A stretch of 64,000 nt of DNA from an uncultured Anaerolineae bacterium (GTDB taxonomy: Bacteria; Chloroflexota; Anaerolineae; CG2-30-64-16): contig CAKZKT010000037.1 in NCBI GenBank assembly GCA_937124585.1, forward strand, positions 1 through 64,000, in the 5' to 3' direction. Numbering within the stretch: the first letter of the stretch is position 1; every line of letters starts with the position of its first letter. Positions 42,313 through 50,949 of the stretch are shown piece after piece. The position numbers and the translations under genes were made by a program. The notes beneath the pieces were generated by a model that worked only from the letters and a program-made list of their open reading frames with translations, had not been told where the DNA came from and made no database searches.

Positions 42313-43693
42313 TCCGCCGCGCCGCGCGGCGGCATGCCTCGTCCAGCCGGGCCAAGTCGGCAGGCGTGTGGGCCGTGCTGACGGCACCGCCGCCGTGTAC
42401 CGCGTGGACATCCTCCAGCAGCAGCGCCAGGTGGAGCGCCTGATCTCGCAGGCGCACGTCGCAGCGGCCAGGGTCGAGCACGTCCTCCGGCCGCAGGAGC
42501 GCGACGTCGTCTCGAGCCAGGAAATGCGGCAGGGCAAATGCGCTGTGCGCGACCACGGCGTTGCCTTCGCCCGTGCAGCGCACCGGGCCGAGTCCCTCGG
42601 CCGCGAGCGCCTCTGCCATGATGCGTCGCATCTGGGCCCCCAGCCGGCCGAGGGCCGGATAGATCTCGGCCTCGTGCGCGACCAGGTAGGTCAGCATGGC
42701 ACGGGCGGCCAGCAGCGCGGCGGGGAGTGCGGAGTAGGTGCCTCCCGAGAAGGCCACCCGACTCCCTCCCTCTCGGCCGCAGAGCCGCATGATGTCGTTG
42801 CGACCGGCCACTGCGGCCACCGGCAGGCCGCCGCCGATGATCTTGGCGAACGTGGCCAGGTCGGGCCGGACGCCGTAAAGTGTCCCCAGGTCGCCTGCCC
42901 GAAACCGGAAGCCGCTGATCACCTCGTCGAAGATGAGCACGACGCCGTAGCGATCGGCCAGCGCGCGGGCGGTGCGCAGGTATTCGGGCGTGGCCAGGAT
43001 GAAGCCGCCCGCGCCCAGGAACGGCTCAACGATGAAGCAGGCCAGCCGGTCGCCGTGCTCCCGGAAATCGCGCTCCAGGGCCTCTGGGTCGTTGAAGCAG
43101 GTTGCCACGACCTCGCCGACGACGGCCGCGGGGATGCCCTCGCTCTCCACGCCCCAGGGCTGGCTGCCCGGCGCCATGTGCACGGCTACCAGTCCCCACG
43201 GATGCGCGCCGTGCCAGCCGCCGCCCACCTTCAGCACCCGTTCGCGGCCGGTGAACGCGCGGGCCAGCAGGATCGCGTACATTGTCGCCAGCGAGCCGCT
43301 GGTGGTGAAACGGACGCGCTCGGCCCCGGTCTGTCGGCAGAGGAGCTCGGCGACCTCGATCTGAAGCTCGTCGGTGAAACCGGTCAGCAGCCCCTGGCCG
43401 GTCGTAAATGCCTGATGGAGCGCCTCGACGACGACCGGCGGGTTGTGCCCCAGGATATTGGCGTGATGTCCCTGCCAGAAATCGAGGATCTCATGGCCGT
43501 CGGCGTCTCGGATACAGGCGCCGCGCGCCTCGACCAGGCGGGGCGGGAAAGGATGGATCAGGCGCAGGCTGTGGCTGCCGCCATCCACCATCACCTGTTG
43601 CGCGCGGCGGTTCAGCGCGGCCGACCGCGGCGCGTGTTGCGCATAGGCCTGCGCAAGGGCTTGGAGAAGCTGCGTGTGGTCTCGTGGGGTCAT
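42296..43693 (-). CDS. Class III aminotransferase, glutamate-1-semialdehyde aminomutase-like
   Basis: A 465-residue PLP enzyme. The HemL-like motifs are RGACIRDADGHEILDFWQGHHANILGH near the N-terminus, VRFTTSGSLATMYAILLARAFTGR, VLIFDEVISGFR with the PLP Asp, and FAKIIGGGLPVAAVAGR with the Schiff-base Lys near 282. It differs from HemL in the active-site segments and sits beside sugar genes, so a role in making an amino sugar or amino acid is as likely as haem synthesis. ATG 43693 is preceded by GGAGG and a good promoter. It is convergent with the Ldh2 gene and divergent from the FGGY kinase. Confidence 0.8.
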   Translation of the reverse strand: MTPRDHTQLLQALAQAYAQHAPRSAALNRRAQQVMVDGGSHSLRLIHPFPPRLVEARGACIRDADGHEILDFWQGHHANILGHNPPVVVEALHQAFTTGQGLLTGFTDELQIEVAELLCRQTGAERVRFTTSGSLATMYAILLARAFTGRERVLKVGGGWHGAHPWGLVAVHMAPGSQPWGVESEGIPAAVVGEVVATCFNDPEALERDFREHGDRLACFIVEPFLGAGGFILATPEYLRTARALADRYGVVLIFDEVISGFRFRAGDLGTLYGVRPDLATFAKIIGGGLPVAAVAGRNDIMRLCGREGGSRVAFSGGTYSALPAALLAARAMLTYLVAHEAEIYPALGRLGAQMRRIMAEALAAEGLGPVRCTGEGNAVVAHSAFALPHFLARDDVALLRPEDVLDPGRCDVRLRDQALHLALLLEDVHAVHGGGAVSTAHTPADLARLDEACRRAARRIKPYL

Positions 43694-43731
43694 GCGACTC
43701 GGCCTCCGATAAACAGGATCGAATAGCCAGA

Positions 43732-43760
43732 ATGATACCTGATGCACGCCATCTGTGCAA
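43732..43760 (-). promoter_or_regulatory. Promoter of the aminotransferase gene
   Basis: On the minus strand TTGCAC (43755-43760) and TATCAT (43732-43737) are separated by 17 bp. GGAGG follows at about 9 nt before the ATG 43693. Confidence 0.6.
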
Positions 43761-43812
43761 CTTGACTTTTCCAACTTGTCCTGAAAATGTCCCTCCAGTC
43801 GATGCTTGAGGC

Positions 43813-43851
43813 GGTCTCCTGACCGCCGGGTGTCGGCTTGGTCAGGAGACC
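43813..43851. repeat. Inverted repeat GGTCTCCTGACC / GGTCAGGAGACC
   Basis: The two 12-bp arms (43813-43824 and 43840-43851) are exact reverse complements around a 15-nt spacer. Directly beyond it is a TGCCTGGCACGT half-site (43869-43880). Both elements look like dispersed repeats placed in the divergent gap between the aminotransferase and the FGGY kinase. Confidence 0.75.
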
Positions 43852-43902
43852 TCGCGCAAGCGCGGGGATGCCTGGCACGTGGCGACTTTCATCCGCTGTG
43901 GC

Positions 43903-43953
43903 GCCGGTACCGGCATGTGACATCTTGCACGCCCTGAGCGCCTGTGCTACCAT
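43903..43953 (+). promoter_or_regulatory. Promoter and candidate operator of the FGGY kinase gene
   Basis: GCCGGTACCGGC at 43903-43914 is a perfect 12-bp palindrome. It lies 10 bp upstream of TTGCAC (43925-43930), which is 17 bp from TACCAT (43948-43953). The GTG start at 43961 is 7 nt past the -10 box, so translation is probably leaderless. Confidence 0.5.
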
Positions 43954-43960
43954 AGGCCAC

Positions 43961-45562
43961 GTGGAGAAAGACCTCGTCCTCGCCATTGATAACGGCACGC
44001 AGAGCGTGCGCGCGCTGCTCTTCGACCTGGAAGGCAACCTGGTCGCGGGCGTGCGCGTGCCGTTGGAGCCGTATTTCTCCGTGCAGCCCGGCTGGGCCGA
44101 GCAGCACCCCGCCTATTTCTGGGCCTCCCTGGCTCAGGCATGTCAGCGCCTGTGGCAGGAGGCCGCGATGAAGACGGGCGCCGACGTGCGACCCCGGCTG
44201 GCCGGTGCCACGTTGACCACGCAGCGCGGCACGGTGATCAATGTGGATCGGGACGGCGAACCGCTGCGACCGGCCATCATCTGGTTGGATCAGCGCCGTA
44301 CCTACGGGCTGAAGCCGGTCGGCGGGCTGTGGGGGCTGGCCTTCTCGCTCGCCGGGATGCGCGAGACCGTGGCCTATCTGCAGGCCGAAGCAGAGGCCAA
44401 TTGGATCCGCACGCATCAGCCGGAGATCTGGCAGCGCACCCACAAATACCTCTTCCTCTCCGGCTATCTGACCTACAAACTGACCGGCCGTTTCGCCGAT
44501 TCGTCCGGCTGTCAGGTCGGCTATGTGCCGTTCGACTACAAGCGGCTGCGTTGGGCTGCCTCCTATGACTGGAAATGGCAGGCCGTGCCGATGGCTCCGG
44601 CGCTCCTGCCAGAGCTGACGCCGCCGGCCGGCCAGCTCGGCGAGATCACGCCCGCAGCTGCCGAGGCGACCGGAATCCCGGCCGGCCTGCCGCTGATCGC
44701 CGCGGCCGCAGACAAGGCGTGCGAGGTGATCGGCGCCGGCTGCCTGGCGCCACACATCGGCTGTCTGAGCTATGGCACGACCGCCACGATCAACACCACG
44801 CACACCCGCTACATCGAGGTGATTCCGCTCATCCCGCCCTATCCCGCCGCGGTGCCGGGCGCCTACAGCCTGGAAATCCAGGTTTATCGCGGCTTCTGGA
44901 TGGTGAGCTGGTTCCGACATGAGTTCGGCTATCTCGAAGAGCAGCTCAGCCGGGAACGCGGGGTGGCCCCCGAGACCCTCTTCGACGAAATGGTCAACTC
45001 GGTGCCGGCCGGCTCCATGGGGCTGGTGCTGCAACCCTACTGGTCGCCAGGGCTCAAGCTGCCCGGCCCCGAGGCCAAAGGCGCAGTGATCGGCTTCGGC
45101 GATGTGCACACGCGGGCGCACTTGTACCGTGCCATCCTGGAGGGGCTGGCCTATGCCCTGCGCGAGGGCAAGGAGCGCAGTGAGGCGCGCAGCAAAGTGC
45201 CCATCACCGAACTGCGCGTGGCAGGCGGCGGCTCACAGAGCGACGCCGCCATGCAGATCACCGCCGATGTCTTCGGTCTGCCCGCGGCCCGACCGCACAT
45301 TTACGAGACCTCTGGCCTGGGTGCATCGATTGCAGCCAGCGTCGGCCTGCGGCTGCACCGCGATTTCCCGACCGCCGTGGCTGCCATGACGCGGCTGGGC
45401 CACGTGTTCGAGCCCGACCCGCGAACGCATCGCCTCTACAACGGGCTGTACGAGCGGGTCTACAAAGTGATGTATCGTCACCTGAAGCCGCTCTACGAGG
45501 CGATCCGCGATGTGACCGGCTATCCGGAGCGGCTGATGGGAAAGTCGCAGGTTGAAGGTTGA
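43961..45562 (+). CDS. FGGY-family carbohydrate kinase
   Basis: A cytoplasmic sugar or polyol kinase of 533 residues starting at GTG 43961. The ATP phosphate motif is [18 protein letters not shown] at ~6-23, with [13 protein letters not shown] carrying the catalytic Asp. The second domain shows [27 protein letters not shown] and the adenosine segment [25 protein letters not shown]. The substrate class (xylulose, glycerol, erythritol, gluconate) is not decided by sequence. I rejected ATG starts further upstream because they lie before the promoter. The last residues GKSQVEG come from a short repeat sequence. It is divergent from the aminotransferase. Confidence 0.88.
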   Translation: MEKDLVLAIDNGTQSVRALLFDLEGNLVAGVRVPLEPYFSVQPGWAEQHPAYFWASLAQACQRLWQEAAMKTGADVRPRLAGATLTTQRGTVINVDRDGEPLRPAIIWLDQRRTYGLKPVGGLWGLAFSLAGMRETVAYLQAEAEANWIRTHQPEIWQRTHKYLFLSGYLTYKLTGRFADSSGCQVGYVPFDYKRLRWAASYDWKWQAVPMAPALLPELTPPAGQLGEITPAAAEATGIPAGLPLIAAAADKACEVIGAGCLAPHIGCLSYGTTATINTTHTRYIEVIPLIPPYPAAVPGAYSLEIQVYRGFWMVSWFRHEFGYLEEQLSRERGVAPETLFDEMVNSVPAGSMGLVLQPYWSPGLKLPGPEAKGAVIGFGDVHTRAHLYRAILEGLAYALREGKERSEARSKVPITELRVAGGGSQSDAAMQITADVFGLPAARPHIYETSGLGASIAASVGLRLHRDFPTAVAAMTRLGHVFEPDPRTHRLYNGLYERVYKVMYRHLKPLYEAIRDVTGYPERLMGKSQVEG

Positions 45563-45586
45563 AAGGCTCGAGGAGGCGTTGCCGTG

Positions 45587-46294
45587 ATGCCGATGGGAAT
45601 GGCGATGCTGGCGGTGGTGTGGGCCGCATTGTTGGTCGGCGGGTTTGTTTTGGGCAGGCCGCAAGCGGGGCGAGCCGGGCGGATGCCGACGTGGACGCGC
45701 ATGGCCTCGTCGCTGACGTTGGTCGTGGCGGCCTGGATGGCGCTGACAGGAACAGGTGCCGGAAACCGCTTCGCGTGGCTGATCGCGCTCGGCATGACGC
45801 TGGGCTTTGTCGGCGACCTGTGCATGGCGCGGCTGCTGCCGGTGTCGCCGCATGTGCTGTGGGGCATGGCGGCGTTCGGCCTCGGCCATGTGGCCTACAT
45901 CGCCGCGCTCGTCGGCTTTGGCAATGCGGCCGGCCTGAACGCGACGGGGCCGCGCATGGTCGCCTGGCTCGTCTGGCTGGCGATCGGCGCAGCGGCCTGG
46001 TATCTCGTCGTCTTTCGCGGCCAGCGGCCGACCGTGCTCCATTGGGCCGCACTGCCCTACGCGCTGTTGCTGGCTTCCACGTCTGGCTTTGCCTCGGGCC
46101 TGGCGCTGCAATGGTCGGCTGCCATCCCGCTGGCGGTCGGCGCCGCGCTCTTCCTCCTCAGCGACCTGATCCTCGCCGGCCGGCTTTTCGCCGGCCGCAG
46201 CTTCCGCCTGATAGACGACGTGGTCTGGCTGACCTACGGGCCGGGGCAGATGCTGATCGTGTACGGCTTCGCTTTCGCTGCGGCTGCCGGCTAA
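45587..46294 (+). CDS. YhhN/TMEM86-family membrane protein (lysoplasmalogenase-like)
   Basis: A 235-residue integral membrane protein with about eight hydrophobic segments. The family features are GFVGDLCMARLLP near residue 83 and GAALFLLSDLILAGR near 184, whose Asp residues are conserved in YhhN/TMEM86 proteins. Animal members hydrolyse the vinyl-ether bond of lysoplasmalogens; bacterial roles are mostly unknown. GAGGAGG at about 8 nt supports the ATG at 45587, with a GTG just before it. Its stop codon lies 3 bp before the nitrogen operator of glnA. Confidence 0.8.
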   Translation: MPMGMAMLAVVWAALLVGGFVLGRPQAGRAGRMPTWTRMASSLTLVVAAWMALTGTGAGNRFAWLIALGMTLGFVGDLCMARLLPVSPHVLWGMAAFGLGHVAYIAALVGFGNAAGLNATGPRMVAWLVWLAIGAAAWYLVVFRGQRPTVLHWAALPYALLLASTSGFASGLALQWSAAIPLAVGAALFLLSDLILAGRLFAGRSFRLIDDVVWLTYGPGQMLIVYGFAFAAAAG

Positions 46295-46297
46295 AGG

Positions 46298-46342
46298 TAC
46301 CCATTTGGGTAGTAGACAGCCGGCCCACGGCCGAGGTAAACT
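46298..46342 (+). promoter_or_regulatory. glnA promoter with TACCC-N4-GGGTA operator
   Basis: TACCC-ATTT-GGGTA at 46298-46311 is followed by one base and TAGACA (46313-46318), a -35-like hexamer. TAAACT (46337-46342) lies 18 bp further on. The amtB promoter has the same arrangement. A dyad touching the -35 edge suggests an activator that contacts RNA polymerase, although repression is also possible. Confidence 0.7.
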
Positions 46343-46346
46343 GAAT

Positions 46347-46402
46347 CTGTGCTTTGCGAGGCCGCCAGCCGCAACGTTGGCGGCCTTCCATATGAGGCAC
46401 AG
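46347..46402 (+). other. Structured 5' leader of glnA
   Basis: CTGTGC (46347-46352) pairs with GCACAG (46397-46402). Inside, GGCCGCCA (46360-46367) pairs with TGGCGGCC (46378-46385) around a 10-nt loop. The predicted transcription start is ~46349, so the mRNA begins with a two-tier stem-loop, followed by AAGGAG and AAAAAAGGAGA before the ATG. Confidence 0.5.
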
Positions 46403-46437
46403 CATCCCAAGGAGCAGAAAAAAGGAGATCCCCGACA

Positions 46438-47853
46438 ATGCCAAAGACAGTGGCCGATGTCATTAAGATGGCTGAAGGCGTGAAGATGATAGATCTGCGG
46501 TTCACAGATATGCCCGGCGTGTGGCAGCATTTCAGCATTCCGGCGCGCGAGCTGACCGCGGAGCTGTTCGAGGAGGGCATCGGGTTCGACGGGTCGTCCA
46601 TTCGCGGCTTCAAAGAGATCCATGAATCGGACATGTTGCTCATGCTCGATCCCTCGACAGCGTTCATTGATCCGATCTATGAAGTGCCGACCCTGGCCAT
46701 CATCTGCAATGTGTATGAGCCGATCACGCGCGAGCCGTACAGCCGCGATCCGCGCTTCATCGCCCAGCGCGCCGAGGCCTATCTCAAGCAGACCGGGCTG
46801 GGTGACATCTCTTATTGGGGGCCGGAACCGGAATTTTTCATCTTCAGCAATGTGCGCTACGGCGGCGGCACCAACGAGGGGTTCTACTACATTGACAGCC
46901 CGGAAGGGTGGTGGAACAGCGGCTCGGATCTGCGGCCCAATTTCGGCGGCCAGATCGCGCCGAAACGGGGCTATTTCCCGACCCCGCCGGCCGATACGCT
47001 CCAGGATGTGCGCAGCAAGATCGTGATGGCCATCGAGAGCGCCGGCGTGCCGGTCGAAGTTCACCATCACGAAGTGGCGACGGCCGGCCAGTGCGAGATA
47101 GACATGCGCTTCGACTCGCTGACCCGCATGGCCGACAACGTCATGATCTACAAATATATGGTGAAGAACGTCGCTCGCCAGAACGGACTCACGGCGACCT
47201 TCATGCCGAAGCCGCTCTTCGGCGACAACGGCAGCGGCATGCACGTGCATCAGAGCATCTGGAAGGGCGGCAAGAACCTGTTCTTCGACGAAAGCGGCTA
47301 TGCCCAGCTTTCAGACACGGCCAAATACTATATCGGCGGCCTGTTGAAGCATGCGCCAGCGTTGCTGGCGCTGGCGGCGCCCGGCACGAACTCCTATCGC
47401 CGGCTGGTGCCCGGCTTCGAGGCGCCGGTGAATCTGGCCTATTCGCAGCGCAACCGGTCAGCCATCTGCCGCATCCCGGTCTATTCCAAGAGCCCGAAGG
47501 CCAAGCGCATCGAGTTCCGTGCGCCCGATCCGTCGTGCAACCCATATCTGTGCTTCGCAGCCCTGCTGATGGCCGGCCTGGATGGCATCCAGAACCGCAT
47601 TGATCCGGGCGAGCCGCTCGACAAGGACCTCTATGGCCTGCCGCCGGAAGAGGCAAAGCTGATCAAGCAGGTGCCGGGCTCGCTCGATGCCGTGTTGAAG
47701 GCCCTGGAAGAGGATCACGAGTTCCTGCTGAAGGGCGACGTGTTCACAACCGACCTGCTCGAGACCTACATCGCATACAAGCGTGAGACCGAGGTGGACC
47801 CGGTGCGGATGCGGCCGCATCCCTACGAATTCACGCTCTACTACGACGCTTAA
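46438..47853 (+). CDS. glnA: Glutamine synthetase, type I
   Basis: The cytoplasmic dodecameric enzyme joining ammonia to glutamate, 471 residues as in E. coli. Family motifs are [30 protein letters not shown]-like ([12 protein letters not shown]), [16 protein letters not shown] with metal ligands, [15 protein letters not shown], and [27 protein letters not shown]. The loop [14 protein letters not shown] keeps the tyrosine at the position that is adenylylated in GSI-beta enzymes. A structured leader and an operator lie upstream, and a double hairpin lies downstream. amtB-glnK follow with a matching operator. Confidence 0.97.
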   Translation: MPKTVADVIKMAEGVKMIDLRFTDMPGVWQHFSIPARELTAELFEEGIGFDGSSIRGFKEIHESDMLLMLDPSTAFIDPIYEVPTLAIICNVYEPITREPYSRDPRFIAQRAEAYLKQTGLGDISYWGPEPEFFIFSNVRYGGGTNEGFYYIDSPEGWWNSGSDLRPNFGGQIAPKRGYFPTPPADTLQDVRSKIVMAIESAGVPVEVHHHEVATAGQCEIDMRFDSLTRMADNVMIYKYMVKNVARQNGLTATFMPKPLFGDNGSGMHVHQSIWKGGKNLFFDESGYAQLSDTAKYYIGGLLKHAPALLALAAPGTNSYRRLVPGFEAPVNLAYSQRNRSAICRIPVYSKSPKAKRIEFRAPDPSCNPYLCFAALLMAGLDGIQNRIDPGEPLDKDLYGLPPEEAKLIKQVPGSLDAVLKALEEDHEFLLKGDVFTTDLLETYIAYKRETEVDPVRMRPHPYEFTLYYDA

Positions 47854-47874
47854 ACCATCCTTCTCTCCTTGGTT

Positions 47875-47910
47875 CTCCACAGATGAGGAGGGGGGCCCTC
47901 ATCTGTGGAG
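47875..47910 (+). terminator. 14-bp perfect hairpin downstream of glnA
   Basis: CTCCACAGATGAGG (47875-47888) pairs exactly with CCTCATCTGTGGAG (47897-47910) around an 8-nt G-rich loop. There is no T-tract, so it may stabilise the mRNA end or act with the following terminator. Confidence 0.6.
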
Positions 47911-47923
47911 GAGGTATCATCGG

Positions 47924-47964
47924 GGCGGGCACAAGGCAGATGCTTTGCGCCCGCCTTTGTTTTT
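47924..47964 (+). terminator. Intrinsic terminator of glnA
   Basis: GGCGGGC (47924-47930) pairs with GCCCGCC (47949-47955), with an inner AAGGCA/TGCTTT stem. It is followed by TTTGTTTTT at 47956-47964, a classic Rho-independent terminator. Confidence 0.8.
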
Positions 47965-47987
47965 ACCGCGCAATCATCCCGCAAAGT

Positions 47988-48032
47988 GTACCCAAAAGGG
48001 TACTAGACCCGATCATGCCAACCTGATAGAGT
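47988..48032 (+). promoter_or_regulatory. amtB-glnK promoter with TACCC-N4-GGGTA operator
   Basis: GTACCC-AAAA-GGGTAC (47988-48003) is a perfect 6-bp inverted repeat. It runs directly into TAGACC (48004-48009), a -35-like hexamer, with TAGAGT (48027-48032) 17 bp on. The layout and the GGGTA-S-TAGAC junction are the same as at glnA. Confidence 0.7.
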
Positions 48033-48067
48033 GAGGGCGCAGCATAGATCAAACGCAGGAGGTAGAC

Positions 48068-49291
48068 ATGGAAGGTATCAATGCCGGCGACACAGCGTGG
48101 GTGCTCATCTCCACTGCACTCGTGATGATGATGACGCCTGCGCTGGCATTCTTCTATGGCGGCATGGTGCGCAGGAAGAATGTGCTTTCGACCCTTAACC
48201 TCAGCTTCATCCTGATGGCCGTGATCAGCATCCAGTGGGTGCTGTTCGGCTTCAGCCTGGCCTTTGGGGATAGCCTGGGTGGCCTGATCGGCGGGCTGAA
48301 TTGGGCCGGCCTGGCGGGCGTCGGCGCAGAGCCGAATCCCGATTATGCGGGGACCATTCCGTTTCTGCTCTTCGCCGCCTATCAGATGATGTTTGCCGTC
48401 ATCACGCCTGCGCTCATCACCGGCACGTTTGTGGAGCGGATCCGCTTCAGGGCATTCTTGATCTTCAGCGTGCTCTGGGCCACGTTGGTCTACGATCCGG
48501 TGGCACATTGGGTATGGGGCGTCGGCGGCATCCTGCGCGGGCTGGGCGCGCTGGACTTCGCGGGCGGCACTGTCGTCCACATCACGGCAGGCTTTTCGGC
48601 GCTGGCGCTCGCCATGGTGATCCGACCTCGTCGCGGCTTCGGCAACGGCACCATGGAGCCACACAACATCCCCTATTCGGTGCTCGGCGCCGGCTTGCTG
48701 TGGGTTGGCTGGTTCGGCTTCAACGGCGGCAGCGCGCTGGCGGCGAACGGCCTGGCCGTCACTGCGCTGGTGAACACGAATACGGCCGCGGCCGCCGCAG
48801 CGGCGGCCTGGATGCTGTTGAGCTGGCGAGATCACCGGCCGAGCGTGCTGGGCATCATCACAGGCGCGGTGGTGGGCCTGGTCGCAGTGACGCCGGCAGC
48901 CGGTTTCGTGACGCCGCTGGCCGCGCTGGTCATCGGCGTGGTCGCGGCGCCGATCAGCTTCTACGCCATCAAGTTCCGCCAACGCCGCCAGCTCGACGAA
49001 TCGCTCGATGTCTGGGCGTGTCACGGCATGGGCGGGCTGTGGGGCGCATTGGCCACCGGCCTGTTCGCTACCACCGCGGTGAACCCGGCCGGCGCCGATG
49101 GGCTGTTTTACGGCAACCCGGCCCAATTCCTCGTGCAGCTCGTGGCCGCACTGGCGACGCTCGTCTTCGCCTTCGTGGTGACCGTGGTGGTCGCCAAGGC
49201 GTTGAACAGCAGCATCGGGCTGAGTGTGTCGGACAGCGAAGAGCAAGTCGGTCTGGACATCGCCGAGCACGGCGAGCGGGCCTATGCATAG
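48068..49291 (+). CDS. amtB: Ammonium transporter
   Basis: An 11-span Amt/Rh/MEP channel of 407 residues that conducts ammonium or ammonia across the inner membrane. The Amt signatures are TPALAFFYGGMVRRKNVLST, VYDPVAHWVWG with a pore-lining His-Trp motif, DFAGGTVVHITAGFSALALA with the conserved twin-His first residue, and WACHGMGGLWGALATG with the second. There is no obvious signal peptide. AGGAGGT precedes the ATG. It is followed by glnK in the usual AmtB-GlnK pair. The protein ends in a short acidic tail SEEQVGLDIAEHGERAYA. Confidence 0.95.
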   Translation: MEGINAGDTAWVLISTALVMMMTPALAFFYGGMVRRKNVLSTLNLSFILMAVISIQWVLFGFSLAFGDSLGGLIGGLNWAGLAGVGAEPNPDYAGTIPFLLFAAYQMMFAVITPALITGTFVERIRFRAFLIFSVLWATLVYDPVAHWVWGVGGILRGLGALDFAGGTVVHITAGFSALALAMVIRPRRGFGNGTMEPHNIPYSVLGAGLLWVGWFGFNGGSALAANGLAVTALVNTNTAAAAAAAAWMLLSWRDHRPSVLGIITGAVVGLVAVTPAAGFVTPLAALVIGVVAAPISFYAIKFRQRRQLDESLDVWACHGMGGLWGALATGLFATTAVNPAGADGLFYGNPAQFLVQLVAALATLVFAFVVTVVVAKALNSSIGLSVSDSEEQVGLDIAEHGERAYA

Positions 49292-49305
49292 CAGGAGAAG
49301 CAGCG

Positions 49306-49719
49306 ATGACTAAAAAGATCGAAGCCATCATCCGCGAGGAAAAGCTGAACGATGTGAAGGAAGCGCTCCGGCACATCGGCATCGTTGGCATGAACGTGAC
49401 GGAGTGTCGGGGGCACGGCCGTCAGGGCGGCATCGAGCTGGTGGGGCGCACCGGCCCGTACAAGGTGGATCTGCTGCCGCGCGTGCAGATCAACATCGTG
49501 CTGAGCGATCACAACGTGGAGAAGGCGATCGAGACCATCTGTCAGGCCGCTCAGACCGGCAATGTGGGCGATGGGCTGATCTTCGTCTATCCGGTGGATG
49601 ATGTCATCCGCATCCGCACGGGCGAGCGGGGTCGCGCGGCGCTGATGTATCCCGATGACATTGACGAGAGACGAGAGAAGGCGCAAGCCGCGGCCGCGGC
49701 CGGTGCAGGCACAAGATAG
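49306..49719 (+). CDS. glnK: PII nitrogen regulatory protein
   Basis: A trimeric signal protein of 137 residues sensing ATP/ADP and 2-oxoglutarate; it would block AmtB. Usual PII proteins have ~112 residues. The T-loop GRQGGIELVGRTGPYKVDLLPR keeps the tyrosine (GPY) at the uridylylated position 51, while the Y46 position is not Tyr. The ATP site GDGLIFVYPVDDVIRIRTGERG is intact. After it comes an extra ~30-residue Arg/Glu/Ala-rich tail (ALMYPDDIDERREKAQAAAAAG). It lies 14 bp after amtB and shares its promoter. Confidence 0.95.
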   Translation: MTKKIEAIIREEKLNDVKEALRHIGIVGMNVTECRGHGRQGGIELVGRTGPYKVDLLPRVQINIVLSDHNVEKAIETICQAAQTGNVGDGLIFVYPVDDVIRIRTGERGRAALMYPDDIDERREKAQAAAAAGAGTR

Positions 49720-49740
49720 CGTATTGCGTGGCGAGAAATC

Positions 49741-49778
49741 AGCGACGGCGGTCCGACCGGACCGCCGTCGCTGTGTTT
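49741..49778 (+). terminator. Intrinsic terminator of amtB-glnK
   Basis: AGCGACGGCGGTCC (49741-49754) pairs perfectly with GGACCGCCGTCGCT (49759-49772) around the loop GACC, followed by GTGTTTAA. A 14-bp stem with a short T-rich end fits a terminator that would also stop readthrough into the convergent LacI gene. Confidence 0.7.
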
Positions 49779-49810
49779 AAGCCCGATCATGGTGGGCAAT
49801 CCGGCGCGTT

Positions 49811-50866
49811 TCAAGAGAAGCCGATTTGCCCCGATGTCTGGGGCAACGCCAGCGGCCCTGTGCTCCCCCGCACATGGAGTTCTGCCGGCAACAGAACATG
49901 TTGCGCGGCGAGCAGCTTCCCTTCCAGCCTGGCGATCAGGATTCTGGCCGCCTCATCGCCCATCTTGCGCGACGGGAATCTGATCGCGGTCAGGGGAAAC
50001 GCCAGGAAGTCCGCCATTGCGTCGTCCACCAGGCCGACGACCGAAAAGTCGTGCGGCACACGCCGCCCACACATCTGGATCGCCTTCAGGATGCCCGGCA
50101 CACCGGCATTTTGGGGCGTGACCAGCGCCGTGATTTCGGGCATTTGGCCGAGAAAAGCCGAAACAGCGTCGTGGACATAATTGGACTTTAGATCTACAGC
50201 CTGCCACAAAACGGGCAGGTCGAACTGCTGACAGGCCCTTCGATAGGCTTGCAAGGCCCAGGTGACGTAGCCGTATTCCTTCTGCTGGAGAACCGGCGCA
50301 AAGGTGACGAAACCGATGCGGCGATGTCCCAGCTCAACCAGATGGCGGATAGCGTCGGTCACTCCCTGGCCGATGTCGAGATCCACATAGCTCAAGCCGG
50401 TGTTATCCTCACAGCGGCCGATCATGACAAAAGGATAACCGTGCCGACGCAGCAGATCCACACGCCAGTCGCGGGTGAGAATTTCCATCAAAATCATGCC
50501 ATCGGCCTGGCCGCTCCGATACAGCGTCAACAGATCATTTTCCGTCAAGGAGTTGGCAATCAGATTCAGGGAATATCCCTCGCCGGCGCAGCGCAATGCG
50601 GCCCCGGTGATGATGTCTTGGGCCGGCGGATTGAAATCCTGCGGGAAGTGCAACGTGATCGTTCGGCTTTTGCCGGAACGCAGTTGCTGCCAGACGATTT
50701 GCGGCGCGAATTTCTGTTCTTCGATCACCTGCAGGACGCGCTGGCGAGTTTCTTCGGCGACATCGGGCTTGTTGTTGAGGATACGCGAGACGGTGGATAC
50801 CGACACGCCGCTGGCCCTGGCGATATCTATGATGGTTGTTTTTTTGATTTTCGCGCGTTGCGCCAT
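49811..50866 (-). CDS. LacI-family transcriptional regulator (LacI-2) of the GH31 operon
   Basis: A 351-residue repressor-type regulator. The helix-turn-helix is TTIIDIARASGVSVSTVSRILN with the hinge RVLQVIEEQKFAPQIVWQQLR. The effector domain starts TITLHFPQDFNPPAQDI. ATG 50866 is chosen, because the longer frame to 51127 overlaps the GH31 gene. It is the last gene of the minus-strand run from the binding protein at 57748. Operators at that promoter (TTACCGGTAA) fit the LacI-type half-site arrangement, so LacI-2 is the likely repressor; this is inference. Confidence 0.88.
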   Translation of the reverse strand: MAQRAKIKKTTIIDIARASGVSVSTVSRILNNKPDVAEETRQRVLQVIEEQKFAPQIVWQQLRSGKSRTITLHFPQDFNPPAQDIITGAALRCAGEGYSLNLIANSLTENDLLTLYRSGQADGMILMEILTRDWRVDLLRRHGYPFVMIGRCEDNTGLSYVDLDIGQGVTDAIRHLVELGHRRIGFVTFAPVLQQKEYGYVTWALQAYRRACQQFDLPVLWQAVDLKSNYVHDAVSAFLGQMPEITALVTPQNAGVPGILKAIQMCGRRVPHDFSVVGLVDDAMADFLAFPLTAIRFPSRKMGDEAARILIARLEGKLLAAQHVLLPAELHVRGSTGPLALPQTSGQIGFS

Positions 50867-50949
50867 AGGAGCGGTTGCGGAACCTTTCTCAATCGTGATA
50901 GACGGAAGCACACTGCACGTATATCTCGGCGCCCAACGCCCATGTCGGA

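Noticed and set aside
42296-43693. Aminotransferase as true haem-pathway hemL
   Set aside because: No other tetrapyrrole gene is near, and the context is sugar metabolism; only the broader family is supported.
48301-49305. N-terminal extension of glnK over amtB
   Set aside because: The frame only passes through amtB out of phase; PII similarity begins exactly at ATG 49306.
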